Source: Fragilaria crotonensis
Taxonomy: Eukaryota > Bacillariophyta > Fragilariophyceae > Fragilariales > Fragilariaceae
Assembly: GCA_022925895.1 (NCBI GenBank)
Contig: JAKSYS010000026.1
Span: forward strand, 124,001 to 188,000
Length of the DNA stretch: 64,000 nt
Reading direction: 5' to 3'
Positions 11,400 through 23,706 of the stretch are shown one piece after another. Every line of letters starts with the position of its first letter. The stretch's first letter is position 1. The position numbers and the translations under genes were made by a program. Under the pieces are notes generated by a model. The model was not told the DNA's origin and ran no database searches. It worked only from the letters and a program-made list of their open reading frames with translations.

Positions 11400-14300
11400 A
11401 TGGCATCGGGCTCAACTAGTGGTATTACCTCTTCTTCGCGATGTGCTGGTTGTCATCGATTGTTCAAGAGGCTTTCAACTCACATTGCTCAGAGTCCCAT
11501 TTGCGAGCAGCTCTACACAACATGCCACGAGTTCATTTCTGGTAGTGTTCTTCGTAACAATGATGCGGCAACACAATCCTCACCACTAAGGAGAAGCGGA
11601 CGGCTTTCATCAAATGATTTGTCATCTGTGACTCATCCACTTTCTGGGAATCTTTCTTCGACAAGGAAGCCGGCAAATGGTCCAGCATTGACTCGAAAGA
11701 CGAACGTGCAATCGTCAAAAGTGGACGCATCATCAGGTATAGCCAGGACTAGCAAAGAGCGTTGTTTCGAGGATGGTAAGATTGAAGATGATCGCGAGGA
11801 TGGATTCCCATCATTAGATGATGCACTTCCTTGGAACAATGAGGAGAAGATCCTCACGTTGACGGAGAAGGGCACCCGATCGATGTGTGCTGAAACTGTA
11901 TGAGGAACTGCTTGAGTTGCGTTCAAATCCACTTGGCCTCGACCGATTCTCTCGAGAGGAAAAGGTCCATATTGAATTGCTACACCTTCTCAAGGAGCTA
12001 AATGCACCTCTCAATGCATTTACTCGTATTCTTAATTGGTCAGCTCAAGCCAACAGTAATGGACATATATTCCAGGTGGACTGCCAACCATCCCGAGAGA
12101 AGGTTGTACAAAGTTGTATTGCAGGTACAACATGAAGGGATTAATACCAAAGGAGAAGCAGCTCTATCTGCCTTATTCAAAGAGGATCGTATCCATGGTG
12201 TATTTTGATGCCTCTCAAGTCTTCGCATCTCTCCTCGTGCCCTCTTCTGAATCGCGACGAAAACTATTTGTTTCATGAACATAAGGATCCTTTTGTTGAA
12301 CCCTCAAAGTCTGGTGACATTGGAGACATCAATACAGGTCGTTGTTACCGCAGGACGTACAAAGAACTTGTCAAGAAAAAGGTGTCGACATGATTTTACC
12401 AACAGTCGTAGCAATGGACAAGACACAAGTAGACACATATGGTCGGATGCAGATGGAACCCATGACTATATCTCATGGCCTTCTCAAGCATGGTGTTCGA
12501 TCGCAGCATAGCGCAATGCGAATCCTTGGCTATATATGCCAATTTCCAGCACACAAGCCGACAAGCAAAAAAGGTAGAAAGTCTGGGTTTGCTCCCACCA
12601 TGGCTGCCGATGTTCCTGACGGCACTGTTATTGGTCAAGTTGCACTGAAGTCTATTCCCAATGTGAGCTGGTCCACTTACATCCTTAACGAGATGCACAT
12701 GCAGATCAAGTTCATCCTCGAAGAATCCGGCTTCCTTGACTTGCAACGCAAGGGATTCAGTGGATGTTACATTACGATGGGAAGGTTTATCCCATTGTAC
12801 TGCATCCTTACATCCCATTCATAATTGGCGATACTGAGGGCCATGATCGTCTATGTGGGCATTATACAGCTCGCTTCAGCTCCGTTAAGCAACTTTGTCG
12901 CGTGTGCGAATGTCCCACCCTTGAATCTGGATACTCAAAGGCGAAGTATCGCCACAGGAATCCAGCTGCTATCAACAAGCTGGTCAGATCGGGTGATTTG
13001 GAAGGGCTGAAAGCAATGTCGCAGAACTATCTGGTCAACGGCTTTGACAAGGTTCGTTTTGGTCTCCATAATAAGAGGGGAATATTTGGGGCGTGTCCTG
13101 GTGAGATGTTGCACCTCATTTCCTTGGGCTGGTTTAAATACTGTCTCGAAGCGTTCGCAGCTCAAGCAGGCGGTCGCGACTCCTTGTCCCTGAAATATTA
13201 TGATCGACTGTGTGCTTCCATTGGTGGGCGATTGTCACGACACAGCGACCGCGATCTCCCAAGAATGAACTTCCCAAAGGATTTTCTTCCGGCACCAATT
13301 TGATGGGGCACGAGATAACAGGATGCCTGTTGGTGAAGTTGTTTGCAATGCACACAACCAGATTCAGACAAATATTCACACCGCCCTGCCACCCAAAAAC
13401 GGTGCAAAGAAGTCGAAGAACAAGTCGAAAGTCAAGGACCCAAAGAAGTTGAAAGTTAAGGACCCAGAACTACAAAGGCTGAGCAACGAGGCACATCTTG
13501 CGGATTGGATACTCGTTGTATCATCCCTCCTCCAGTGGCACCAATGGATGAAGCAATCCACCATTTCAAAAGCGCAAGTCACAAAATCACATTGTGCAGT
13601 GCAGTGGCTGATGCGTCAAATGGCAAGTGTCTCACCGAGCGAGTGGAATGGGCAATAACACTATCAAGACCCACTTGGTCCTACACCTCAGCGAAGACAT
13701 CCTCGATCATGGGGTTCCTGAGAACGTTAATAGTGCCTATGCCGAATCAGCACATACCTCTATCAAAGATCACGGCAAGGAACACCCAAAAACGTGCGAA
13801 GACATTCACAAGGCAGGCGGCACACAGGTACATCGAAAACCTTGCTATTGCCTCCGCATGGCAAGACATGCAGCAGGATATCATTCACAAGGGCGGTAGT
13901 TCTTTGCGACTGCTGCTGGAAAGTCCGTGAAGACGATGCACTTCCAACAATGTCTGGCCGACAATTCACAATCTCACGGAGGGTTGGGGATCCAAGCCCA
14001 GCTTCCGCTGGAATCGGACGTATCCCACAGACAATCCTGGTGGCGACTCCTTGTCTCGCAGTGCAATGCATTTCCTTGGGCAACATTGTTTGCTGCCCTT
14101 TTTGACCGATGGGAAGCTTCCATGCTTCACAGAGTTCATTTGCGTCAATGGGCATAAGTATCGTGCACATCCAAGCATATACGATGGCAAACCTTGGAAT
14201 GACCATGCAATGGTTGAGTGGCACGGCTTCCAATATCCACTACCGGCATTTATCCACACCTTTGTTGACCTTCGTCACTTGCCCCGAGGTGCACGGATTG

Positions 14301-14981
14301 CCCTTCAAGAATCAGGACAGCCATCAATAAAAGAAGCAGGTGTACGCTCATATACTCCTTTGATGCAATCGACGAGGAAGTGAGGGAATTCTCCAACACA
14401 ATGATAGGTCGTTACAAACTAAATCGCAAGGATGCGAAATCAAAGCCAACATTGTTCATGGTTAACGTCAACAACCTTGTCGCACCAACCATAGGCATTC
14501 GCGATGTCGGAGCGGAGGAGTATTACCTTTCCTTTTCCGGAGGAAAGACGAATGGGTAACGTCATGGGACTCGATGATCAACAAGTGTCATGAATCGCGA
14601 GATTCACCTTCGTTAGAAAGTGACTACGAGGAGGAAGAGGTTGACGATGAAGACAATGTTGATGATGAAGAGGATGTTGACGACGAAGATGATGTTGACA
14701 ACGAAGATGATGTTGATGATGAAGATGATGTTGATGACAAAGATGATGGTGACGACGAAGATGATGTTGATGATGAAGATGATGTTGACAACGAAGATGA
14801 TGTTGATGACGACGAAGATGATGTTGATGACAAAGAAGGTGATGTTGATGACGAAGGTGATGGCGACAACGAGGAGGAGGATGGTGCCAATGATGAATAT
14901 GACAGCGTCCACAACAAAGAAGATTCTGATGGGGTAGTGGTGCAACCTTACGCGAACAAGAAGAAGCGTAGGAGGTACTAA
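11400..14981 (+). pseudogene. Plavaka/TNP2-like (CACTA superfamily) transposase with acidic repeat tail
   Basis: The ATG at 11400 leads into a C-A-G-C-H-R-L-F...H...C finger (residues about 15-40). Next come a helical block with N-A-P-L-N-A-F-T-R-I-L-N-W, the I-N-T-G-R-C-Y-R-R-T-Y-K block, A-M-D-K-T-Q-V-D-T-Y-G (first catalytic Asp, near 12414), G-D-T-E-G-H-D-R-L-C-G-H (near 12832), C-R-V-C, C-P-G-E-M-L-H-L-I, M-G-H-E-I-T-G and S-A-Y-A-E-S-A-H near 13735-13755 (likely catalytic Glu). These match, in order, the Plavaka/TNP2 branch of CACTA transposases. The frame changes about eight times, so it is not translatable as read. The last 110 residues (14640-14910) are a near-perfect D-D-E-D-D-V repeat, unusual for a transposase. 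Confidence 0.85.
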
Positions 14982-15259
14982 AGAATCCAACAATAGACAA
15001 GCATTTATTCATGAATGACATTTGAAGCCTGCGATCATCCTGTAGTAGTAAGTGGCGGACTTCGTCATGTACGCCTCTTCTTTGGAATCCTGTAGTTATC
15101 AATGTTCTCTTGTTGTGACAAGGGCCCCGCCTCCTGGCCTCTGGTGCATGCGCTTGTGGATCATGCTGCTCATGCGCATTGTCGGCACCATCCTCGTCAT
15201 GGCCACCACGAACGCTACTGTCTCCATTCTGATGATCGCCAACTTCTTTCTCGCAAGAA
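14982..15259. other. Spacer between convergent transposon genes
   Basis: About 280 bp between the transposase stop and the end of the oxygenase-like ORF. It would hold both 3' ends. Nothing else is seen. Confidence 0.5.
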
Positions 15260-16879
15260 TCAACAACACCCAACTTGTTGCTTGCCTGACACTGCGCTCT
15301 CCCCTGCCTTCACTACCTTTTCCTTCGCGGCGGTGAACGTTCCATACAGCTTGTTACCAAACTTCTTGCGATCGAAACCAACTTTTCCACCGCTGAGTCC
15401 GTCAGGCTGGGAGATCGACGTACAGTGTCTGATTACACGACCATCCCAACTGATTGCCACACCATGTCCAAGTTTAATAGCCAGGCCAGCGAAAGGTTTC
15501 CCCTCCAATTGCTCTCCATGTGCCCCCCGCCGGGGTGCCCGTTTGCCGTGGACGTTCGGCAGAACAAAATACCAGTTGGCACCACAGCCGGGAATCTCTT
15601 CCGTCCAAACACTGTAGCCTTGTGAAGCGTCGTGCACGTCGAAGTGCGACGAATTACCAAGGTTGACACTCATGTCAATAGTAAATCCTGCGCTACGTTT
15701 TTTATGGGGGTCACCTTCCATTGGTGAGATAGGCTGGAGACCAGTATCGGATTCCGTGTCCCTCATCACAGCCAGCACCTGAGGGAAGAAAACTTCCCCA
15801 CATCGTGCCAAACAAAGGACCATATTTCGCAGAAGGCGCTCGGGGAACCATCAGATTCGAAGCATAGGGACGCATCGCACCATTAAAGTCAAAGCCAGTA
15901 CCAATGGCGTGCATTGTGCCAACATCACCACCTTTAGACCTCACACTCCACCCTTTCCCAGTCGACGGTTCAACACAGTGTTGTGGAATGTGATGTGGTT
16001 CAATGCCCCAAGTAGGTGCGTGTGGTGGTCCCATTCGTCACGATACATAGCAGATTGTCGGTCGGCTTCGCCATCAACGACCATCAGGTTCCTGATCATA
16101 ACCACCGACTGCCGATCAGCACAATGACCCACAGTGTCAACATCAATCCAAACATCCACGTAGTGATCGAGTGCTGGATCGATGATCCAACACTGTTCAG
16201 GAGCCTAAAGTGGTGGCAACCCATGGCATAGTGGCGGCCATTCATCCTCGCACTGTTGGACCTCGCCAGACGGCGGTTATACTCAGCCTTCAAAACACCT
16301 TGCGGCCAACAGCCAATATCCTGGCCGTTGAAAATGTCCGGTGGCAGCATGGGACCATCACTGTCATGACACTGTACTGCCCTATAGATTATGCGATTCT
16401 GTCGTCGTGCAATTGTTTTGTGGAGTGAAATCCTCCAAGCCGACACACGGTTGAAGTCGCGATAGTACTTTGCAGACCATCGGGTATCCGAAAACCTTTT
16501 CACGTAGCCATCCTTGCCAAATGTGTACGTGACTTCGGCAACTCCTGTAACACCACTGCTGGATAGCGGCGTCACCGTTCTCTTCATGCGCAGCCAGCTC
16601 ATGTCGAGAGGAATGAGTGACTTTGCAACCCCCGCATCACCTTTGCGGCGCTCCCGTGCACAGTAAAACACGCCACACTGAGGCATAAACAGAATCATTG
16701 TCCTGAACTTGTAATCGAATGCATCGTTGAGGTCCTCAGGTTTGTAACACCAGACCGTTACAACTTTGTCCGGATCAACGGGAAGTTTACTATTATTCTT
16801 ATCCCCGCCCTTACCCGCAAACAAGCAATCATTGTCGTCGCCTCCATATGGATCGTCAGTGACATCGTTCATGTTAACG

Positions 16880-16935
<56 letters not shown>

Positions 16936-17455
16936 GTTGTTGTCATCCTTGTCAGACTTCCCATTCGGGGAAAACTCCTTGCTGGTTTTCCTTTTGGGGC
17001 GAAGGTGCCGGTTAAGAATGACGTCCATGACGTAAAATTCTTCGAGATAATCAGACATAGTTCCATGACTAGGGAACATGTCACCCATCTCACGGAGACG
17101 GAAAGGCTCGTCGCATCCAAAAGCATCAGCAATCCATCTGGTGGGAGTGTTGCATATTGTGGGCTCACCAAGAATCCGATTGTCTTCCTTCGTCACACTC
17201 TGCTGAAAGCGCAAAGTAAATGCCTCTCGCTTTGATGGGATCAGAGCCCTAGACAAGAGTGCCATCGCCTGATTTTGGGACGGCAGATATTCACGTGGAC
17301 TACGTCCCTCTGGAACCGAAGTATCCCCATCTCCAGCGGCGTCTTGTTCGTCGTTCGAGAGCCGGCGATGATCCCATGCTCAAAACTGATGCCTGGCAAG
17401 GCGATGTTCTCTTCGACTTCGCAATCAGATCACTATCACGTCGATTGGACGACAT
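15260..17455 (-). pseudogene. Transposon-borne protein with 2-oxoglutarate/Fe(II) oxygenase-like C-terminal domain
   Basis: Read on the minus strand from the ATG at 17455. The N-terminal part (17455-16200) is charged, holds an uninterrupted Asp run encoded by a CAT microsatellite (16881-16934) and has no known domain. The C-terminal part (15823-15260) reads S-S-H-F-D-V-H-D, then S-V-W-T-E-E-I-P-G, W-Y-F-V-L-P-N, G-L-A-I-K-L-G-H-G and S-W-D-G-R-V-I-R-H-C-T-S. This HxD ... distal H spacing with a W-D-G-R strand fits the double-stranded beta-helix of Fe(II)/2OG oxygenases, as in the TET/JBP family. The frame changes near 17330, 16190, 16020 and 15810. It is convergent with the transposase inside the same inverted repeats. 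The fold call is inference from the motif, not an alignment. Confidence 0.55.
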
Positions 17456-17467
17456 GGTATTCCTCTT

Positions 17468-17585
17468 CCCGCTGTATGGCAGGAAAAGGAAAAAATGTCT
17501 TGTTCAGAACCTCTCACTGCTGTATGGCAGTGCAACGAGCGCGTGATGGATGAAACAACCTCCACTCTCCGCTGTATGGCAGGAG
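17468..17585 (-). promoter_or_regulatory. Three copies of CTGCCATACAGC upstream of the oxygenase-like ORF
   Basis: The 12-mer (GCTGTATGGCAG on the plus strand) occurs near 17471, 17519 and 17571, spaced about 50 bp, just upstream of the minus-strand ATG at 17455. It is nearly palindromic. A binding site for the transposon's own protein is possible but unproven. Confidence 0.4.
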
Positions 17586-17739
17586 GAAAGGATGCGACAA
17601 CAACACAAGAGAACGATCCGACAGTGATAAGCTACTTCTTGCAAAGTGCTTCAAAGAACACAATTTGAAAGGTTGTGTACAAACTGTGAGTGATAGAAAG
17701 CCATACACTTGCGAATGGCAACGTAGTACAGCGTGTACG

Positions 17740-18450
17740 ACATACTGAAGACTTAAAAATTACTCTGAGTACTTTACTCTAAGTACATTTTTTAATGCAT
17801 ACATTTTATAGGTAATGTATACCATGTGACTTGACCCAAAAAGTTCAGGAGCACAGAAATCACTCTAAGTACTCTCAATACACACGGCAAGGGTGGCGAG
17901 CACATGGTCGGTGCATACCAAATAGCTACGTAAAAATGAGTGTGTTTATCACATGACCGATATGTGATAAACAACAATGCAGATGTATACTACGCAGAGT
18001 AGTATACCAAAGTATTGTAGATAGAAAAATTTAATATGTACTAATGTGATATTATTTTGTATCATGAAAAAATTTGTGGCGTATGGAAGAACGTATGTAA
18101 CATTATAATGATTAATATGATATAAAATGTAACGGACGCACCATATTTACAGAAACAATGCCAAAACACATGTTACTTGAATAGTATGATTAGTACCCAA
18201 ATTAGTCGAAGTAACTTGTCACGAAACATTATGAAACATCAACTGACAATAAACAAACTATATTACAATACAGATTGAAGTTTAAGGTGGATTAATTACA
18301 TAATCACTATACAAGGGTCAATATATGCGATTTCAAAAGATATGTTCACAAGATTGTTCAACAATGCACGACTTCATTCAAACAAGGCAAAAACATACTA
18401 AGCACGCAATAGTAGCCTTGCAACATATCGCATAGAATTTGCTGTTCATC
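17740..18450. other. AT-rich non-coding stretch inside the DNA transposon
   Basis: About 700 bp of A/T-rich DNA with repeated ACTCTAAGTAC words near 17760-17875 and no gene. It could be a border of a further nested element, but I found no inverted repeat or target duplication to show that. Confidence 0.45.
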
Positions 18451-18705
18451 AATAGTTTAATAGTTTGATAAGACTACCACTTCCACTCTCTTCTTGTGTA
18501 CATCCATCATGGGTCCATTGCCAGCTACGAAGACAACGGTCCACCGGAGACAGCTTCGGAAGACGAGGGTCCACCGGAGAGATGATGATTCCTCCTCGTC
18601 GCAAGTCCCCTCGCACCCGTAAAAAGAAGCGAAGGCGACAAGAGTGGCGGCGATTGAGGAGGAGTTCCAGAAGACTGCAAGGAGGCAACTGAACAGAATC
18701 AAAGA

Positions 18706-18795
18706 ACAAGACGAATGAAAAGGTACGAACAAGGCGAATGAAAAGGTACGAACAAGACGAATGAAAAAGATACGAACAAGACAAATGAAAAAGTA
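18706..18795 (+). repeat. Short tandem repeat, about 22-bp unit
   Basis: Four imperfect copies of a unit reading GAATGAAAAGGTACGAACAA. The frame across it has stops, so it is not a coding repeat. Confidence 0.8.
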
Positions 18796-19076
18796 AGAAG
18801 AATGTTGTAAGTACTAGTACCAACCAGAATGATGAGGAACCACTGCTGCGGCTCCATTGATGAGCGAACGCTGCTGCTGATTCACTTAATACCGACGACA
18901 AGAAGAGGAAGAACAAGAACCCGCAGGTAAGCACGAATACTACCAACAAATCAGTAAGGCGCAGCAAAAGTGGCAAAACTTGTGAAGAAGACGGTGGCAC
19001 GTAGGGTGGTGACAAGGCGTAACCGGCACCACCTGAAGAAGAGGAAGAGCAAACATCGGATGACGATAAATCATCG

Positions 19077-20403
19077 GTGGCAGAAATTGTTTTGGTACGT
19101 ACAGTGGGTACGAAACATAATCCAAAACCACGTGTAAAGGAAGAGGAAGAAGAAGAGCAAAACTCCGCTGCTAATCATTCACCAGATCCACCACGCTATG
19201 TCAATAGGGACGATGTTGATGATGACGAGGAATATGAAACTAGCTACCATACTGCTGACCATTCATCATCAGATGATGACGATGACATTCTTGTGGACAA
19301 TGAAAATGAAGAAGCAGTGGTGGATTGTGATCAGGAGGATTTGTCAACTTCAAGCGACGAGGAGTACGAAAGGCCAGGGGCGTAGGGACAACGAGTATAC
19401 TACGGGTCATACAGCCAGTAAAATCCCAACGGTTGCGGTTGTTGCCAAAGCACCAACAAGTGCTGCCGCATCAACTCTGGGACTTGATGGTGAAACGCTC
19501 CACATACGCGGGATGTCGCGATCGCAGTCAATTAAAAATCGGCAAAAACATGTCACTGACCGTGTACGAGTATTTGTCAAATCCGATATCTTCAGGAAGA
19601 TCAAGTTTATAAACAGTGATGCGAGTTTTCAACAGGCAATCAGGTTGGTGATGGATCATGAGAATGTGCGGAACAGCAGCGTGGTCATTTCAGATGCTAT
19701 ACGAGCGTGTTTAATGAAGCCTTGAACACCAAGCGAAGTTCTTGTGAGCAATCGGGTGGAAAGATTGTTCGAGAAACCATCGCCAAGTTTAAATTGACTG
19801 GAGAGGAATTGTTCACAATGGACGAGCTCTGTAAGCTGAGAAGAGCCACAACGGAACGCGAGTTGCAAGCTTTCTATTGGTTTTGGAACATACTTGGAAT
19901 GCGTGTGCGGAAGGAGGTATTGGGGAAAGCACAAGACAAGGCAGTTGATTTCGGGCAAGAGAGCCCGGTGGTCGTGGCAGAATTGTCACAAAAGTGACAA
20001 GGCATTTGCGTTACTAATGTTTGAAAATTATATTGATAAGTGGAAATCCATGCCTCCTGTTGCTGATGAGGCCGAAGATTCTGATTCAGAGCAAGGACAA
20101 CGAAGAAGAAAGCGAAACCTAGACAGCGAGGAGCATACACACGAACAAAAGTGGGCACTGCAAATACGGTGGGTGGAGTCATGAGGAATCGCACGATTCA
20201 ATGAACTTTACAGCCTTGTGCAGGAAGACAGGCAATGCACCCAAGCAGAGGCAATGGAGAAGCAATTACTGGCGTTTTGCATGAGTCAGGCAGGTCTAGT
20301 GCATGGACGAGATGCACGAGGAGGAGAACAAGACAATGACACTGCAGTGCCAGCAGCAATGACTGCAACCTTTGTTGAGGCGGCATGGGATTTAGATGAT
20401 TGA
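19077..20403 (+). pseudogene. Third transposon ORF, unrecognised protein
   Basis: I do not recognise this protein. The first 100 residues are acidic with runs of Asp and Glu. The middle (about 19500-19990) is a well-packed helical region containing R-V-R-V-F-V-K-S-D-I-F-R-K-I-K-F, F-N-E-A-L-N-T-K-R-S-S-C-E-Q and D-E-L-C-K-L-R-R-A-T-T-E-R-E. Then come C-V-C-G-R-R-Y-W-G-K-H-K-T and a basic stretch. The C-terminus (20190-20403) is helical, with F-N-E-L-Y and C-M-S-Q-A-G-L. The frame changes about three times and there is an in-frame stop at about 20182. It lies inside the same terminal repeats as the transposase, so it may be an accessory DNA-binding protein; that role is a guess. Confidence 0.5.
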
Positions 20404-20749
20404 GAACGACTGTTTTGCTGAACGACAAAAGAAAAGTAAAGAATCGATAAGATAGTAATACACGGTATCTATGTGCAAGGGATGTTGCGTTCAGAACATA
20501 TACGAAATAAATTCCGAGTCTTGTCCAAATTTCTCTAAGTCCGTTTTGTCGGATGAGTCGTCTGCTTCGTGGTTTCGTCGTACCGTTGTCTCGCGCACTG
20601 TCGCGTCGATTCGTGTGTTGTCTGTGGTCATTCTCGTTTCTCTTTTGTGCTCGTGAGACTAGTAGAAATAAATAGATGGCATCGGAATCTGGTCCTAATA
20701 GTTTTGTCTCTCTCTCCTGGTTCGTCTCGCGGTGTCGGTCCCGTGATAG

Positions 20750-21990
20750 TTATCTAGCGGGGGGTCCGTCGCGCGATTGTGAGTCGACCTGGTTTCCGCC
20801 ATTTTCCGGTTGTCGTTCGTCCGCAGAATCTGGGGCGATCGTGTAGAAAGATTGTCGACTCGTCATGCGTGCGGCTACTCCGAGTGTCGAGTCCGGCACT
20901 TGAATTCGGAGGTATCTCATGAACGTCTGGCTTCGCCACCTCCCCACCATCTGAATCGTCTCACTTGGAACTCCGGCGAGGTGCATGGCCATCGCGGCGC
21001 CTGATCTGATCGAGTGAGTGCCGATGCCACTCGCCTGGAGGCCAAGCCTCTCCTCCCCTGCGAGTCGTCGCCATCCTGAGCTGCCTCAGTATGGACTTGG
21101 AAGAGATGTGTTGGGGTTCGTCTGAGTCCTGCGTCCTGACGGCGTTAATCTTCGGGTTCGTCCGTGAATGGCAATCGTAACCGTACCCTCGTCGTCAGGT
21201 CCGCTAGCACGCGGACGGGGCAGATGTCCGTTTGTCCCTGCCTGTCGTTTCGATGCTGAGTCACTGTCGCGCCTTTGTCCCCGTTCTTTTGTCGCCGGAA
21301 GGTGATCGACACGGTGTCGGCATTCTCCAGTTGTCCTCGGTCGGTTGTCTGCAGGTCCTGTCCCTTCTGTCGGAAACGAACGTCGTCCACTCTGATCACT
21401 GATGTCGTCCGTCGGCTTCCGACATCGGAATATTCGCACGACCTCATGGCGAAAAAGAACGCGACCACCACAAGTTGTCCAATAGCGATGTCCGTCTCGT
21501 TTCTTGCCCAGGATCGAACCTTTCGAATCACCTCTAACGGCAGCGCCTGCTGTGGGGTAGGTCCTGGGTCCTCGTCGGCGTAACGTTTCAGTTGTAAAGC
21601 CAGAAGGGGGTCGAGTCGTCCGGCGGCGTCGTGGATTGGGCTCTCAAATTTGTTAAGCCTGAAGGCCTGAGCCACACCGTCGAGGGTGGCACGAATGGAA
21701 CCGGACAAGGGTCCATTGCCAGCTTCCTGAGGTTGTCGGGGCGAAGCCGTCCGTCCCGAAGGGCGGCGGCGAAGCAGGCGAACGTTTCTGCTTTCGCTTC
21801 TCGTCCGAGTCCTTGGAAAAAGGCTCCTCCCGACTCCGTCGATTCGTCCGAGGAATCTTTCGTAACAGCGCCAGCTGCTATCGCGCTTGGCACGGGTTGA
21901 GTCGGCAAGAGCTGCGTTTTGGGCAGCAGCTGCAGCCAGCCTCCAATCTGCGAAATAAGGGCTGGCCGCAAAGGGATGATCCTGAAGTTC
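20750..21990 (-). pseudogene. DIRS-like tyrosine recombinase region (fossil)
   Basis: The C-terminal part has the catalytic-domain text G-V-P-S-E-T-I-Q-M-V-G-R-W followed by an M-R-Y-L-R helix, as in phage-integrase-fold recombinases. The upstream part has the A-M-R-S-C-E-Y helix with its catalytic Arg. Broken; treated as a fossil. Confidence 0.75.
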
Positions 21991-23706
21991 TGTGGAACAA
22001 ACGGTGAGCAGTTTTCGTGATCAAGTCTGTCAGTGCCGCGTCGTCTAGAGCGAAATCTCGGGAGAGCATGTCCGCCACCTTGTTCTCTTTCCCGGGAACC
22101 ACTGCGTGTAGTGGTCTATCTCGTGCGTGAGGCAGAAATCAGCGAACGCTCGGGCTATCGTCAGGTGAAGCGGACAATCGTCGTTGAAGTTCGACTTAGC
22201 AAGCCATCCCGCTGCTGAGGTGCTGTCTCCTGACTGAGCAGAACGTCTTCGTCCGTCCACGCGGCCCCTTCGTGGAATTCCACGATCATCCCCACAAAGG
22301 CAGCAAGGAACTCGAGAGTGTTTAGGGTCGCTCGCCCCAGCAGGTGCTCTGGTAGCTGATATCGCCACGCCAGGCCGCTCTTGAGGCAGTAGCCTCCGAT
22401 GCCTTGTGGGCATGCGTCCACCCTCACTATGCGCGTCGGCCACCGGCAAACCAGCCTGTTGATCGAGATACCTCGCGACGCCTTCTGAAGGAAAGCCTTC
22501 CACAGAATCAGGTCGTCCAGTTGGGGTTTGGTCAGTCTCGCCTTCCGGCCTGCTTCGAACGCTCGCAGGCCTTGTATAGCCTTCCCATAAAGTGTCTTGC
22601 GTAAGGGATGACGTAGGCGGCGTGGCTAAAACGTCCGAGGGTCGTCTCTAGGTCTCTCGTCGTCACGAAGGCATGTCTGTGCGTCAGCATCCTGTCAACG
22701 GCTTGCGTCCAGCTCATGTGCTTATCGTGAGGCAGTGCGACGACGAAGCGGCGTGTGTCCACGATCCATCCGAGGATCATCTTCCTCTCGGATGGTTTGG
22801 CCTCGGCCAGGAACTTTGGGATCGCAAGGATATCGTCTCTGGGAAAAGTCTCCTTAACCTCGGGGTCGCAAGGCCTCCCGACCAGGTGGAGCGCCAGCGG
22901 GATCGCGGCAGCGCTCTTTTCTGCGTCGCGGGGGGTTGAAGGCCCCAAAAAATGTCGTCCAGGTAGCAGTCGAAGCGAGGGAGGTCGTCGTAGGGTGGAT
23001 AGTTCACTGCGAAGTAGTCCGCCTTGCCGAAAACACTCATTTTGTCGACCGACCCTTTGTCATTGTCCACTGCCCCTTCGGTGTCCAGGAGGTGCTGGTG
23101 CGGCGAGTGGTAGACGCTCGGATCCCAGTCGTCCCTGCGGACAAGGTCGTTTGCCAAGTCCGTGATCATCTCCGACACGTCGCTCCATTGCGATGGGTTT
23201 GGCGCTCCACCGAACGTCATCCTCAGCGCCACTAACAGCAGGTCGTCGATACTCGTGCAGGACTTCATGGCTGTGGCTGCTTTGAGATGGATTCGTCTGT
23301 AGGCGGATTTGCAGTCGACCTTCGTCATCCAGATAGGCTCGTCTGGCCATAGTTGGCGCAGGAACGAGATGTGGTACATGAGTCTGCTGAATGCTTTTCC
23401 GAAACGTGCTTCTGTCAGTTGGGATGTGTCCACGCGTTCATTTACGCTTCGTCCTGCCACTCCGCTCGGGCTGAATGACTGGTCATGTGTCAGTCGGAGT
23501 TTCTCTATTGAATTTCCTTTCTCGTCGATCGACGTCTGCGCGACCATCCCCAGAGGCGCGACCTCGCATCCCTTGATCTCTAAGGCGGCTTCTCGCGGCA
23601 GTGGTAGCTGCCAACCCCTTGAGGCTTCGTCCTTCAGCATGGATATCAACTTTGCCTCGTGGCCTCGGGCCGATTTGTGATTGCCGCGAGCTAAGTTGGC
23701 GCGCAC
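21990..23706 (-). pseudogene. DIRS-like reverse transcriptase and RNase H (fossil)
   Basis: RT blocks seen include T-K-V-D-C-K-S-A-Y-R-R-I, M-T-F-G-G-A-P-N-P and C-Y-L-D-D-I-F-W (catalytic Y-x-D-D variant). The RNase H part has M-R-V-D-A-C-P-Q-G-I-G-G and H-Y-T-Q-W-F-P-G-K-E-N-K-V-A-D. Broken; treated as a fossil. Confidence 0.85.

Noticed and set aside
14578-15273. Minus-strand frame of 231 codons rich in His and Leu
   Set aside because: It is the reverse reading of the acidic D-D-E-D-D-V repeat of the transposase.
18449-19015. Minus-strand frame of 188 codons, hydrophobic and Ser-rich
   Set aside because: Composition comes from GAA/AAG-rich opposite strand and a tandem repeat; no family motif or conserved start.
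17740-20480. A further nested element holding the third ORF
   Set aside because: AT-rich borders suggested it, but I found neither terminal repeats nor a target duplication, so the ORF is left as part of the DNA transposon.
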